64,000 nt of DNA from JAWPMT01 sp965601475 (lineage in GTDB: Bacteria; Bacteroidota; Bacteroidia; Cytophagales; Cyclobacteriaceae), in assembly GCA_965601475.1 (NCBI GenBank), contig OZ271832.1, positions 3,782,001 to 3,846,000 on the forward strand. Reading direction: 5' to 3'. The notes under the pieces were generated by a model. The model was not told where the DNA came from and made no database searches. It worked only from the letters and a program-made list of their open reading frames with translations. A program made the position numbers and the translations under genes. This document shows, in pieces, positions 8,871-17,849 of the stretch (position 1 is its first letter; every line of letters starts with the position of its first letter).

Positions 8871-9640
8871 GATTTTTTAAGTATTAAGAATAAGTCCAGA
8901 TTTCTATCGTCCTTGTCATGCAAGGAGTAGTCTTCAATGGTAATGCTTTCTACCAGGCTATTGTTTCCTTTCTTGAGCGAATTGCGGTTCATTCTGTTCA
9001 GAATGTCATAAGGAATACGCAATAGGGGTGCCGGCAATCGATGTTGCAGGTCGAAAATGTCGAATTTGGTGAATTTCTTCACGGATTCGCGGTTTTCGTC
9101 GTGGTACTGCATGATCCTGCTGCTCCCGGCCACGCCCTTCATTTCCACGTCATCAAAGTAGTTCCTGGCCAGGTTCTCCAACTGTTCAGCCGTGTACTCT
9201 CGCACGTGCCAGGGATTTCTCGTGAGTGTCATCTTAATGTTGGGTGTGGTCAACAATGCAGTACCTCCCGGACGTAGCAGTCGATATATTTCCTGAAGGA
9301 AGAGATGATCGTCCTTGATATGCTCTATGACCTGGAAGGAAACGATGGTGTCGAACGCATCGTCTTCGAAGGGTACCGGGGGGAAATGACCCTGTTTATA
9401 ATGATGCTCAGGGTATTTGGCTTTAAGGTCTTGAATGACCTGCTCAATCTTGTCTATAGCACTGAAACTCTTCGCATGTGGTGCCACAACGCCAATTCCC
9501 CTGCCTTCGCCACAGCCGAGCTCCAGCAGGTCCCCGCTGATGTACGGTTCAGCCAGGTAATAGGCCTTCAGGAGCCTCTGGTGAATCGGATTGTCCGAAG
9601 GGATTTTTTCTGACGTAATTTCCGTAGTGAATACACTCAT
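8867..9640 (-). CDS. Class I SAM-dependent methyltransferase
   Basis: A 257-residue Rossmann-fold methyltransferase. The SAM-binding motif I is LLELGCGEGRG (about residues 38-48), followed by an acidic residue in FSAIDK. Motif IV-like FDTIVSFQVIEHI is typical of the Methyltransf_11/UbiE group. The start at 9640 (MSVFTTE) is preferred over one 24 codons upstream, which would overrun the divergent gene at 9695. Its substrate is unknown. Translational coupling to dps (ATGA) is seen directly, but the functional link is not obvious. Confidence 0.82.
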   Translation of the reverse strand: MSVFTTEITSEKIPSDNPIHQRLLKAYYLAEPYISGDLLELGCGEGRGIGVVAPHAKSFSAIDKIEQVIQDLKAKYPEHHYKQGHFPPVPFEDDAFDTIVSFQVIEHIKDDHLFLQEIYRLLRPGGTALLTTPNIKMTLTRNPWHVREYTAEQLENLARNYFDDVEMKGVAGSSRIMQYHDENRESVKKFTKFDIFDLQHRLPAPLLRIPYDILNRMNRNSLKKGNNSLVESITIEDYSLHDKDDRNLDLFLILKKS

Positions 9641-9694
9641 TATTTCCCTTTTTGAGCAAAGAAACCAAAATTTGCTTAGATTGATTCGTATCTC

Positions 9695-10813
9695 ATGCTC
9701 AAGCACATTCAAATCCTGCTTTGCGTTTTTTTGTCATTGCCATGCCTGTCGATAGACCTGACCAAAATTAACCTCAGCTATCTCTATGACCCAATCAACT
9801 CCGTTACCTTCGAGTATCGCCTGGCCAAACCATCAGCTGATCGAATAGCCCTGATGGCCAGCTTGGATGTGGCCTTCCCAACCAGCATCAGGTTCCTAAC
9901 GCAAGAGCGCTATGGCGATGAAGATCACCGCGTGATCGAACCGGTGAAGACGGATACCCTGATTGAAGATGGTGAGTACTATTACCAGTATGATTTCCCC
10001 GCAGCTCAAATGGACGAGTTGCTGATCCTCGAAACGACGCATGACTCTACGGTCTATTATTTCCCTGTGGAAATAGATCAGGATAGACTGTCCAGATTTT
10101 ATCCATGGAATTCCGGACCTATGGTGAAGAATTACGCTACCAGCGCTCCGGAATTTCGAGATGCAACCAGTGTCTATGCTTATGTCTATGGATCAGGTTT
10201 TGGTAAGGCGGATCCACCATTTGGGAATATGCAAGCGCTTTCCCCGGTCATCAATGTAGACACTGTCATGTTGTATTCTGATACCCTGACACTTGACAAT
10301 GGTTCGTTTTACTTCGTTCAGCAGGATACATCATCCGCCATAGGTTCGGGGTTTTTGAAAGTGCCCCCGTACTTTCCAAGGTATAGGCGCATAGAGGAAC
10401 TGATTGCGCCACTGGAATACATTTGTTCCAGTCGTGAGTTTAGCGACATCGTTTCCTCCAGTGATCTGCGTGTAGGGTTTGAGGATTTCTGGATTGGCAT
10501 CGCCAATGGCAAATCAGGTGCGAAGCGAGCTATACGGAATTTCTACCGGGGTGTAGCAGTGTCCAATCTACTATTTACCAATTACAAGCCAGGATGGCAG
10601 ACGGACCGGGGTATGATCTATATGATATACGGTCAGCCCAACGAGGTCAAAAGAACCGATCGGAAAGAAATGTGGGGATATTTGAGTGGAGAGGTATTTG
10701 AATTTGTGAAAATATCGACACTCTTCACTCCTGCGTTGTACACACTTGTGCGCAATCCCGACTACAGAGACTCATGGACAGAAAGAATAAAACAAATCAG
10801 GGTAGGCCTGTAA
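9695..10813 (+). CDS. GWxTD domain-containing secreted protein
   Basis: A 372-residue protein with a short hydrophobic signal (about 1-19). Beta-rich N-terminal and middle parts are followed by a C-terminal GWxTD domain. The name-giving motif is GWQTDRGMIYMIYG, followed by PNEV and MWGY, the usual signature. GWxTD proteins are common in Bacteroidota and have no agreed function. The last 40 bases overlap rlmB in another frame, so the two are probably on one message. Compared with many family members (400-500 residues) the N-terminus is somewhat short. Confidence 0.85.
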   Translation: MLKHIQILLCVFLSLPCLSIDLTKINLSYLYDPINSVTFEYRLAKPSADRIALMASLDVAFPTSIRFLTQERYGDEDHRVIEPVKTDTLIEDGEYYYQYDFPAAQMDELLILETTHDSTVYYFPVEIDQDRLSRFYPWNSGPMVKNYATSAPEFRDATSVYAYVYGSGFGKADPPFGNMQALSPVINVDTVMLYSDTLTLDNGSFYFVQQDTSSAIGSGFLKVPPYFPRYRRIEELIAPLEYICSSREFSDIVSSSDLRVGFEDFWIGIANGKSGAKRAIRNFYRGVAVSNLLFTNYKPGWQTDRGMIYMIYGQPNEVKRTDRKEMWGYLSGEVFEFVKISTLFTPALYTLVRNPDYRDSWTERIKQIRVGL

Positions 10814-11559
10814 GGAATAAGGTTCGGGATGAAAATATGATCTTCGGGATCCGCGCGATCATCGAAGCAATTGCCGCCGGCCGCGATCTTGAGAAGGTAT
10901 TTATCCAAAAGAACCTACAAGGGGATTTGGCCAAAGAACTTTGGGCAGCACTGAAGGGTACGCTCACCCCCATTTCAAAGGTCCCGGTACAGAAATTGGA
11001 TGGGTTCACCCGGAAAAATCACCAGGGTGCTGTTGCCTTTGTTTCGCCCATCAAATATTTCACGGTGGAAGCGCTGGTACAACGGCTCTATGAGGATGGT
11101 CGGGCGCCGTTTATCATCGCACTGGATAGTGTAACTGATGTAAGAAACTTTGGCGCCATCGCGAGGACGGCGGAATGTATGGGAGCCGATGGCATCGTCA
11201 TTCCTACGCGGAACAGCGCCCAGGTAAATGCCGATGCTATCAAAACTTCTGCAGGGGCCCTTCATCACTTGCCGATTTGCCGTGTGGACGATCTTGCAGG
11301 GGCAATCACCTACCTTCAGGACTCAGGATTGAAAGCAGTTGCCTGTACGGAGAAATCCACGGCCCATGTGCACGAGGTCGATTTGGACGGTCCGGTTACC
11401 CTGGTCATGGGCGCCGAGGACACTGGTATCTCCGAGGACGTGCTCAGTGCTTGTCAGGAGCAAGCGGCCATTGATTTGATCGGTCAGGTACAATCCCTCA
11501 ATGTATCAGTGGCTGCTGGGATGTTTATGTACGAGGTCAACAGACAGAGAAACCACTGA
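10774..11559 (+). CDS. rlmB: 23S rRNA 2'-O-ribose G2251 methyltransferase (SpoU family)
   Basis: A 261-residue SPOUT-fold enzyme with an N-terminal substrate-binding domain (about 20-95) and the C-terminal trefoil-knot domain. SpoU motifs are visible: LDSVTDVRNFGAIARTAE, then LVMGAEDTGIS and the closing SLNVSVAAGMFMYEV. It methylates the ribose of G2251 in 23S rRNA (E. coli numbering) using SAM. The start lies inside the upstream GWxTD gene (40-base overlap), consistent with translational coupling. Confidence 0.93.
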   Translation: MDRKNKTNQGRPVRNKVRDENMIFGIRAIIEAIAAGRDLEKVFIQKNLQGDLAKELWAALKGTLTPISKVPVQKLDGFTRKNHQGAVAFVSPIKYFTVEALVQRLYEDGRAPFIIALDSVTDVRNFGAIARTAECMGADGIVIPTRNSAQVNADAIKTSAGALHHLPICRVDDLAGAITYLQDSGLKAVACTEKSTAHVHEVDLDGPVTLVMGAEDTGISEDVLSACQEQAAIDLIGQVQSLNVSVAAGMFMYEVNRQRNH

Positions 11560-11598
11560 CTCACCGTGATTAATTGATCCTAAGAGAAAGCAGGGTTC

Positions 11599-12672
11599 TT
11601 ACACGTATTTCTCGCCCTTTTCGGTCCTAACGTCGGTCACAAAGGCCTTGAATTTGGCAGCATCGTCTTTTTTGCAGACCAGTAGCACATCATCGAAGTC
11701 TGAAACCAGGTAGCCATCCAGGTCATGCAGTACCACCAGCTTGTCCTTTTTGGCTTTTATGTAATTGTTGTTGCAATCATACAATATCGTTTCAGCTTCT
11801 ATCACGTTGCCGTGCTCGTCCTTCTCCCTGATTTCGTGCAAGGCATTCCATGAACCCAGATCAGACCAACCAAACTCTCCAAGGACTACGTAGACATTGG
11901 GTGCCTTTTCCATGACAGCGTAGTCAATGGAAATATTCTTCACCATGGCGTAAGCATCGGAGATGAAGTTGTTTTCTGAGTCAGTAAAATATTTACCAAC
12001 GCCATTCCCAAAAATCTCTGCAATTTCAGGTTGCAACTCCTCAAAACTTCGGACGATATCTTTGGCTTTCCAGATGAAAATTCCAGCATTCCAGACAAAA
12101 TCTCCACTTTCAAGGAAGGTCTTGGCTAGTTCCAGTTCTGGCTTCTCAGTGAATGTCTTCACCTTTTTCACTTCCGAGGTGTCTTCATGGAATTGAATGT
12201 AACCATAGCCTGTCTCAGGTCGATGAGGTTTGATGCCGAGCGTAATCAGTTTACCACCCTCATTTGCACTCCGGACTGCAGATGCGATCACTTTCAGAAA
12301 TTTGTCTTCCTGGAAAATCGCATGGTCGGCCGGCGTGAAGATCAAAGTGGCTTCAGGGACTTTTTCTCTGATCTTGTAGGAAGCATAAGCCACACAGGGA
12401 GCGGTATTTCGCTTCAAAGGCTCCAGAAGCACCTGATCATCAGATAGCTCAGGTAACTGTTCCTTAATGATTTCCTTGTATAATTCGTTAGAGACAATGT
12501 AGATATTCTCCTTGCTGGTCATCGTCACGAACCGATCAAAGGTCATTTGCAACAGGGTGCGACCAGTGCCCAATACATCTAAAAACTGCTTCGGCTTCAC
12601 ATTTCTGCTATAAGGCCAAAACCGAGTGCCGGTTCCTCCGGCCATTATCACAACACAGACATCACTGCTCAT
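11599..12672 (-). CDS. manC: Mannose-1-phosphate guanylyltransferase
   Basis: A 357-residue nucleotidyltransferase with the sugar-nucleotide signature GGTGTRFWPYSR at the N-terminus, PKQFLDVLG next to it and the FTEKPELE motif around residue 170. It makes GDP-mannose from mannose-1-phosphate and GTP for surface glycans. It lacks the C-terminal phosphomannose-isomerase (cupin) domain of bifunctional ManC/AlgA (about 470 residues), so it is the single-function type usual in Bacteroidota. It is divergent from recQ and convergent with rlmB. No other GDP-sugar gene is nearby. Confidence 0.9.
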   Translation of the reverse strand: MSSDVCVVIMAGGTGTRFWPYSRNVKPKQFLDVLGTGRTLLQMTFDRFVTMTSKENIYIVSNELYKEIIKEQLPELSDDQVLLEPLKRNTAPCVAYASYKIREKVPEATLIFTPADHAIFQEDKFLKVIASAVRSANEGGKLITLGIKPHRPETGYGYIQFHEDTSEVKKVKTFTEKPELELAKTFLESGDFVWNAGIFIWKAKDIVRSFEELQPEIAEIFGNGVGKYFTDSENNFISDAYAMVKNISIDYAVMEKAPNVYVVLGEFGWSDLGSWNALHEIREKDEHGNVIEAETILYDCNNNYIKAKKDKLVVLHDLDGYLVSDFDDVLLVCKKDDAAKFKAFVTDVRTEKGEKYV

Positions 12673-12845
12673 ATTCAGTCCAATTATTTGGCGCCCAAAT
12701 ATACCTCAATCAACGCTCGTCCGTGACGATAATCTGACGAATATCATTTAATTTCGCCTTCCCTTTTCAGGAATTCCGCCTCTTTCATACTCATAGAAAA
12801 ATTGCTAACTTATATCAGTAATTGGCTGGCAAATACGTAGATCCA

Positions 12846-15026
12846 ATGGAAGCAGAGACAGACAACCGACTGAAATCCAAACTTAAAGAGGTATTCGGTT
12901 ATGATCAGTTCAGGGGGAATCAGGAAAGCATTATTAACAATCTGCTAGGCCATAGCAATACCTTTGTTATCATGCCTACCGGCGCTGGCAAATCGCTTTG
13001 CTATCAGCTACCGGCAATTGTAGAGGAGGGTGTAGCCATTGTCATATCTCCCTTGATCGCCCTGATGAAGAATCAGGTGGATCAAATGAATGCCGTGGGG
13101 ATTGATGCACGTTTCCTCAATTCTACCCTTTCGAAGGGAGAGATGAATCGCGTCAAGAAGGATACCCTGGCCGGAACCGTGAAGCTACTCTATGTGGCAC
13201 CTGAATCGCTCACCAAGGAGGAGAACATCGCATTTTTGAAGTCTTCGCAAATCTCCTTTGTGGCCATTGATGAGGCACATTGTATTTCGGAGTGGGGGCA
13301 TGACTTCAGACCTGAATACAGACGAATCAAATCCATCGTAGCCGAATTGGGGGATATTCCGTTGATCGCCTTGACGGCCACAGCGACGCCTAAGGTGCAG
13401 CTGGATATCAAAAAGAACCTTAACATGGAAGATGCACAGGTCTTCCAATCTTCTTTCAACCGTACCAATCTCTACTACGAGGTTCGGCCGAAGAAAGAAG
13501 CCAAAAAGCAACTCATCAAGTTCGTCAAAGAAAATCTGGGTAAGTCGGGTATCATCTATTGCCTGAGTCGCAAAAAGGTAGAAGAAATTGCAGATTTCCT
13601 CAAAGTAAATGGCATCAATGCTGCTCCCTATCACGCGGGGATGGATGCAGCCCAGCGGATGGGCAATCAGGATGCGTTCCTCAATGAGGATGTAGATGTA
13701 ATCGTGGCCACCATCGCCTTTGGGATGGGTATTGACAAGCCGGATGTCAGGTTCGTGGTGCACTACGACGCACCCAAATCCATAGAGGGGTACTACCAGG
13801 AAACCGGACGCGCAGGTCGCGATGGTCTGGAAGGCAAATGCTTGATGTTTTATAGCTACAATGACATCATCAAGCTTGAGAAATTCAACAAAGACAAGTC
13901 AGTTACCGAACGGGAGAATGCCAAATTCCTTTTGGAGGAAATGGCTGCCTATGCAGAATCCTCCGTTTGTCGGCGCAGGCAGCTTCTGCACTACTTCGGC
14001 GAGGAGTACGACCGGGACAATTGTGAAATGTGTGACAACTGTACCCATCCTCGCGAACAATTTGATGGGACCGAACACCTCATTCATGTCCTAAAAGCGG
14101 TTGAAGCCACCGAAGGAAGATTTGACATCAACCATATTGTGAGCATCATGCTTGGCAAGCAGTCACAGCACGTCAAGAGCTACACGCATGACAAGCTTGA
14201 GGTCTTTGGCTATGGCAAAGAGGAGGATGAAACTTACTGGAAGTCCGTGGTTCGTCAGGGTCTGTACAATGAGTTGCTGACAAAGGATATAGAGAGTCCT
14301 GGTGTCTTTAAGTTGTCGGCAAAAGGTCGTGCCTTTTTGGATGACCCCTACAAGATCATGATTAGCCGGGACCATGACTATGCCGTGGAGGGAGAGGAAG
14401 AAGAGTCCGAAAAGACCACGGTGGACACTAAGTCCTACGATACCAAGCTCTTTGACATTCTGAAGAGTCTCCGAAAAATTGTTGCCAAGCAGAAGGACCT
14501 GCCTCCTTATGTGATTTTTCAGGATCCGTCATTAGAGGAGATGGCCACGTTGTACCCGACGACCAACGACGAGTTGATCAAGATCGTTGGAGTTGGCGAG
14601 AGCAAAGCCAGGAAGTTTGGCAAGCCTTTTCTGGACGAGATTGCGCAGTATATTGAAGATAATGATATCATTACACCTGGAGATATTCTGGTTAAATCTT
14701 CGGGCGTAAAGTCCAAGAAAAAAATAGATATCATCATGCAGGTAGATCGCCAGGTAGACCTGGAGGAAATCGCCGAAGCCCATAGCATGAAATATGAGGA
14801 ATTGATCAAGGAAATTGAGACCATCAGCAACGCTGGTACAAAGCTCAATCTTGACTATTACATAGATCAGCTTCTGGATGATGACAGGCAGGATGATATT
14901 TACGACTATTTCCTGAGTGCGGAAAGCGACAGGATAGATGTGGCTATGGACGAACTGGGGGAGGACTACTCCGAAGATGAGGTTCGACTTATGCGCATCA
15001 AATTCATGTCCGAGTATGCACATTAA
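12846..15026 (+). CDS. recQ: ATP-dependent DNA helicase RecQ
   Basis: A 726-residue superfamily 2 helicase. Walker A is MPTGAGKSLCYQLP and the DExH box is DEAHCISEWGHDFRPEY. Motif VI is QETGRAGRDG, and a four-Cys zinc site (CRRRQLL, then CEMCDNC) leads into the winged-helix domain. A C-terminal HRDC domain (about 540-610) and an acidic tail follow. RecQ unwinds DNA 3' to 5' in recombination and fork repair. I chose the ATG at 12846 over a TTG eight codons upstream. It opens a same-strand run with purD, GH3, dxr and rseP (gap to purD 43 bases). Confidence 0.93.
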   Translation: MEAETDNRLKSKLKEVFGYDQFRGNQESIINNLLGHSNTFVIMPTGAGKSLCYQLPAIVEEGVAIVISPLIALMKNQVDQMNAVGIDARFLNSTLSKGEMNRVKKDTLAGTVKLLYVAPESLTKEENIAFLKSSQISFVAIDEAHCISEWGHDFRPEYRRIKSIVAELGDIPLIALTATATPKVQLDIKKNLNMEDAQVFQSSFNRTNLYYEVRPKKEAKKQLIKFVKENLGKSGIIYCLSRKKVEEIADFLKVNGINAAPYHAGMDAAQRMGNQDAFLNEDVDVIVATIAFGMGIDKPDVRFVVHYDAPKSIEGYYQETGRAGRDGLEGKCLMFYSYNDIIKLEKFNKDKSVTERENAKFLLEEMAAYAESSVCRRRQLLHYFGEEYDRDNCEMCDNCTHPREQFDGTEHLIHVLKAVEATEGRFDINHIVSIMLGKQSQHVKSYTHDKLEVFGYGKEEDETYWKSVVRQGLYNELLTKDIESPGVFKLSAKGRAFLDDPYKIMISRDHDYAVEGEEEESEKTTVDTKSYDTKLFDILKSLRKIVAKQKDLPPYVIFQDPSLEEMATLYPTTNDELIKIVGVGESKARKFGKPFLDEIAQYIEDNDIITPGDILVKSSGVKSKKKIDIIMQVDRQVDLEEIAEAHSMKYEELIKEIETISNAGTKLNLDYYIDQLLDDDRQDDIYDYFLSAESDRIDVAMDELGEDYSEDEVRLMRIKFMSEYAH

Positions 15027-15069
15027 TGCCTAATAAGTTTAGAATAGCTGCGAATAAAGCGTCACCGAC

Positions 15070-16344
15070 ATGAATGTACTTGTTTTGGGATCAGGCGGCA
15101 GGGAACATGCCCTGGCCTGGAAGATCAGACAAAGCCCAAATTGTGATAAGGTTTTTATAGCCCCGGGTAATGGTGGTACCGGGAGCGTTGGTGAGAATAT
15201 TGACCTTTCGCCATCAGACCTGCCAGGTATCCAGGCTGCCATCAAGGAACATGATATCCAATTGGTGGTCATTGGCCCTGAAGACCCCTTGGTAAATGGT
15301 ATTGCCGATGACTTAAGAAAGCAGGAAGACTTGCTGGTGGTAGGACCTGGAGCCGCTGGAGCGCAGCTTGAGGGGAGTAAGGATTTTGCCAAGTCCTTTA
15401 TGTATGAGTATGGCATCCCAACAGCGAAGGCGAAAGTATTTGAGAAGGGTACATTGGATGATGGTATTAAATTTCTGGAAGAGACCGAAGGACCGTATGT
15501 GTTAAAGGCAGATGGTCTCGCTGCAGGCAAAGGCGTGATCATCACGAAAGATCTGGAAGAAGCCAAATCAACGCTTGAGGAAATGCTTGTGGGTGAAAAA
15601 TTTGGCGATGCCAGTGCCAAAGTTCTGGTAGAGCAATTCCTGTCAGGCATTGAGTTATCCGTTTTCGTCTTGACTGATGGTAAGGACTATGTAATCTTAC
15701 CCGAGGCTAAGGATTACAAGCGGATAGGTGAGAATGACACCGGCCCTAATACCGGAGGAATGGGAGCGGTATCTCCTGTAAGGTTTGCCTCTCCCGATTT
15801 TATGCAAAAGGTGGAAAGTAGAATCATCAAACCCACTATTGCAGGACTCGAAGAGGGTGGTATACCTTACTCAGGTTTTATCTTTTTTGGCCTGATCAAT
15901 GTAGCAAATGATCCTTATGTCATAGAATACAATGTGCGCATGGGGGATCCGGAGACTGAAGCAGTATTACCAAGGATAAAAAGCGATTTTCTCGAACTTC
16001 TTGTAGCTACCGCCAAGGGTGAGCTTGCCAATAAAAAGATAGAAATAGAACCCTATGCGGCCGTAACTTTGGTGATGGTTTCCGAAGGCTATCCGGGCCC
16101 CTACAAAAAAGGACTACCTATTGAATTCCTCCCAGGCCTCAAAGGCGTGATTTCTTTTCACGCAGGAACCAAGGTGGAGGATGGCCAGCTAAAAACCAAT
16201 GGAGGAAGGGTGCTAGCATTCACCTCTTTGGGGAAGAATTCATTAGAAGCCATGACGAAAGCCTATGATGCCACAAAACTTGTGAAGTGGGAAGGCAAGA
16301 CATTGCGAAAGGATATTGGCCAGGACTTGCAGCACTACAATTAG
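15070..16344 (+). CDS. purD: Phosphoribosylamine-glycine ligase (GARS)
   Basis: A 424-residue ATP-grasp enzyme that joins glycine to phosphoribosylamine in step two of purine synthesis. The start MNVLVLGSGGREHALAWK is the family N-terminus. KADGLAAGKGV carries the ATP-grasp nucleotide contacts, NTGGMGAVSP is the GARS signature, and NVRMGDPETEAVLPR holds metal-binding residues. The length is normal. It is followed after six bases by a GH3-family gene. Another purine gene, purB, is about 17 kb away on the other strand. Confidence 0.96.
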   Translation: MNVLVLGSGGREHALAWKIRQSPNCDKVFIAPGNGGTGSVGENIDLSPSDLPGIQAAIKEHDIQLVVIGPEDPLVNGIADDLRKQEDLLVVGPGAAGAQLEGSKDFAKSFMYEYGIPTAKAKVFEKGTLDDGIKFLEETEGPYVLKADGLAAGKGVIITKDLEEAKSTLEEMLVGEKFGDASAKVLVEQFLSGIELSVFVLTDGKDYVILPEAKDYKRIGENDTGPNTGGMGAVSPVRFASPDFMQKVESRIIKPTIAGLEEGGIPYSGFIFFGLINVANDPYVIEYNVRMGDPETEAVLPRIKSDFLELLVATAKGELANKKIEIEPYAAVTLVMVSEGYPGPYKKGLPIEFLPGLKGVISFHAGTKVEDGQLKTNGGRVLAFTSLGKNSLEAMTKAYDATKLVKWEGKTLRKDIGQDLQHYN

Positions 16345-16350
16345 ACACAG

Positions 16351-17847
16351 ATGGGAATCAGGTCAATACTGAGCAAGCCATTTGCAAGGTATATCAAGCG
16401 ACAACAGGACAAGTGGTCGATGAATGGTATCAGATCACAGGAAGAGGTTTTCAGTACGCTCGTCAATCGTGCCCGAAATACTGCCTTTGGTCAGGACCAT
16501 GATTTGGCAGGTGCTACGAGCTATGAAGAGTTCAAGGCCAGGGTCCCAATTAGGGACTATGAGGGCTTGTCTCCTTACGTTCAAAAAATCCTCGAGGGGC
16601 AATCCAATGTGTTGTGGCCGGGAAAACCCACCTATTTTGCCAAAACCTCAGGTACAACGAGTGGCACAAAGTACATTCCCATTACCAGGGAGTCCATCCC
16701 AAATCATATCAACAGCGCACGCAATGCACTGCTCTCCTATATTGCCGAAACAGGAAACGCCCAATATCTTGATGGCAAACTCATATTCCTGTCGGGTAGT
16801 CCCACACTCGATAGTACAGCAGGCATTCACACGGGCCGGCTCTCAGGTATAGTCAATCATCATGTGCCTGGGTACTTGAGGAGCAACCAATTGCCTTCCT
16901 ACGAGACTAACTGTATGGAGGACTGGGAGGAAAAGGTTGATAAAATCGTGGAGGAAACCATCGATCAGCCCATGTCACTCATATCCGGCATACCCCCATG
17001 GGTTCAGATGTATTTCGACAAGCTTGTGGAGAAGCGAGGTGTGCCGGTTAATGAGATATTTCCCGACTTCTCGTTGTTTGTTTACGGTGGTGTCAATTTC
17101 GAACCGTACCGGGCAAAACTGTACGACACCATCGGCAGCTACGTTGATTCCATTGAGACCTATCCGGCCTCCGAGGGATTCATCGCCTATCAGGATTCTC
17201 AAAACGCAGAAGGTCTCCTGTTGCTTTTGAACAGCGGCATCTTCTTCGAGTTCATTCCATTGGAAGAGTTTTTTGAAGAATCACCACGAAGGCTATCCCT
17301 GGAAGAAGTGGAGTTGGATCAAAACTACGCCCTCATTATCAACAGCAATGCCGGTCTGTGGGGCTATTCCATCGGAGACACGGTGAAGTTTGTGAGCAAA
17401 GATCCTTATCGTCTTTTGGTTACCGGTCGAATCAAACACTTCATTTCTGCTTTCGGCGAGCATGTCATTGGAGAGGAGGTCGAAAAGGCCATGAAAAAGG
17501 CCTGTGAGCAATTTGGAGAGACCGAGATTGTGGAGTTTACTGTAGCGCCAAATGTAACACCAGGGGATGGTCTCCCATTACACGAGTGGTACATAGAGTT
17601 TGCAAATCCACCAGCGGACCTTACTTCTTTTGCAAATGCCTTAGATTTGCAACTTCGTCAGCTCAACAGCTACTATGATGATCTGGTGAAAGGCGCCGTT
17701 CTCAGGGCTCTTGAGATCAAGCCACTCAAGAAAAACGCATTTATAAATTACATGAAATCCATCGGCAAGCTTGGCGGTCAAAACAAAGTACCCAGGCTTT
17801 CGAATGATCGCAAAATCGCAGATCAACTGCAACCCTACATTCAATAA
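16351..17847 (+). CDS. GH3-family acyl-adenylate (amido) synthetase-like protein
   Basis: A 498-residue protein of the GH3 family, best known from plant auxin- and jasmonate-amino acid conjugases (JAR1). The ATP/AMP-binding motif is visible as KTSGTTSGTKYIPIT (about residues 105-119). The ETYPASEGFIA and GLWGYSIGDTVKF stretches match the family's second and third nucleotide motifs. Bacterial members are common in Bacteroidota, but I know of no assigned substrate. It sits tightly between purD (6 bases) and dxr (2 bases), so it is co-transcribed with housekeeping genes. Amide or thioester formation on a carboxylic acid is inferred from the fold. Confidence 0.85.
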   Translation: MGIRSILSKPFARYIKRQQDKWSMNGIRSQEEVFSTLVNRARNTAFGQDHDLAGATSYEEFKARVPIRDYEGLSPYVQKILEGQSNVLWPGKPTYFAKTSGTTSGTKYIPITRESIPNHINSARNALLSYIAETGNAQYLDGKLIFLSGSPTLDSTAGIHTGRLSGIVNHHVPGYLRSNQLPSYETNCMEDWEEKVDKIVEETIDQPMSLISGIPPWVQMYFDKLVEKRGVPVNEIFPDFSLFVYGGVNFEPYRAKLYDTIGSYVDSIETYPASEGFIAYQDSQNAEGLLLLLNSGIFFEFIPLEEFFEESPRRLSLEEVELDQNYALIINSNAGLWGYSIGDTVKFVSKDPYRLLVTGRIKHFISAFGEHVIGEEVEKAMKKACEQFGETEIVEFTVAPNVTPGDGLPLHEWYIEFANPPADLTSFANALDLQLRQLNSYYDDLVKGAVLRALEIKPLKKNAFINYMKSIGKLGGQNKVPRLSNDRKIADQLQPYIQ

Positions 17848-17849
17848 CC

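Noticed and set aside
13185..13763. 192-codon minus-strand open frame inside recQ
   Set aside because: Antisense shadow of the RecQ helicase core.
15039..15650. 203-codon minus-strand open frame over the start of purD
   Set aside because: Ser/Pro-rich antisense shadow of a well-defined enzyme.
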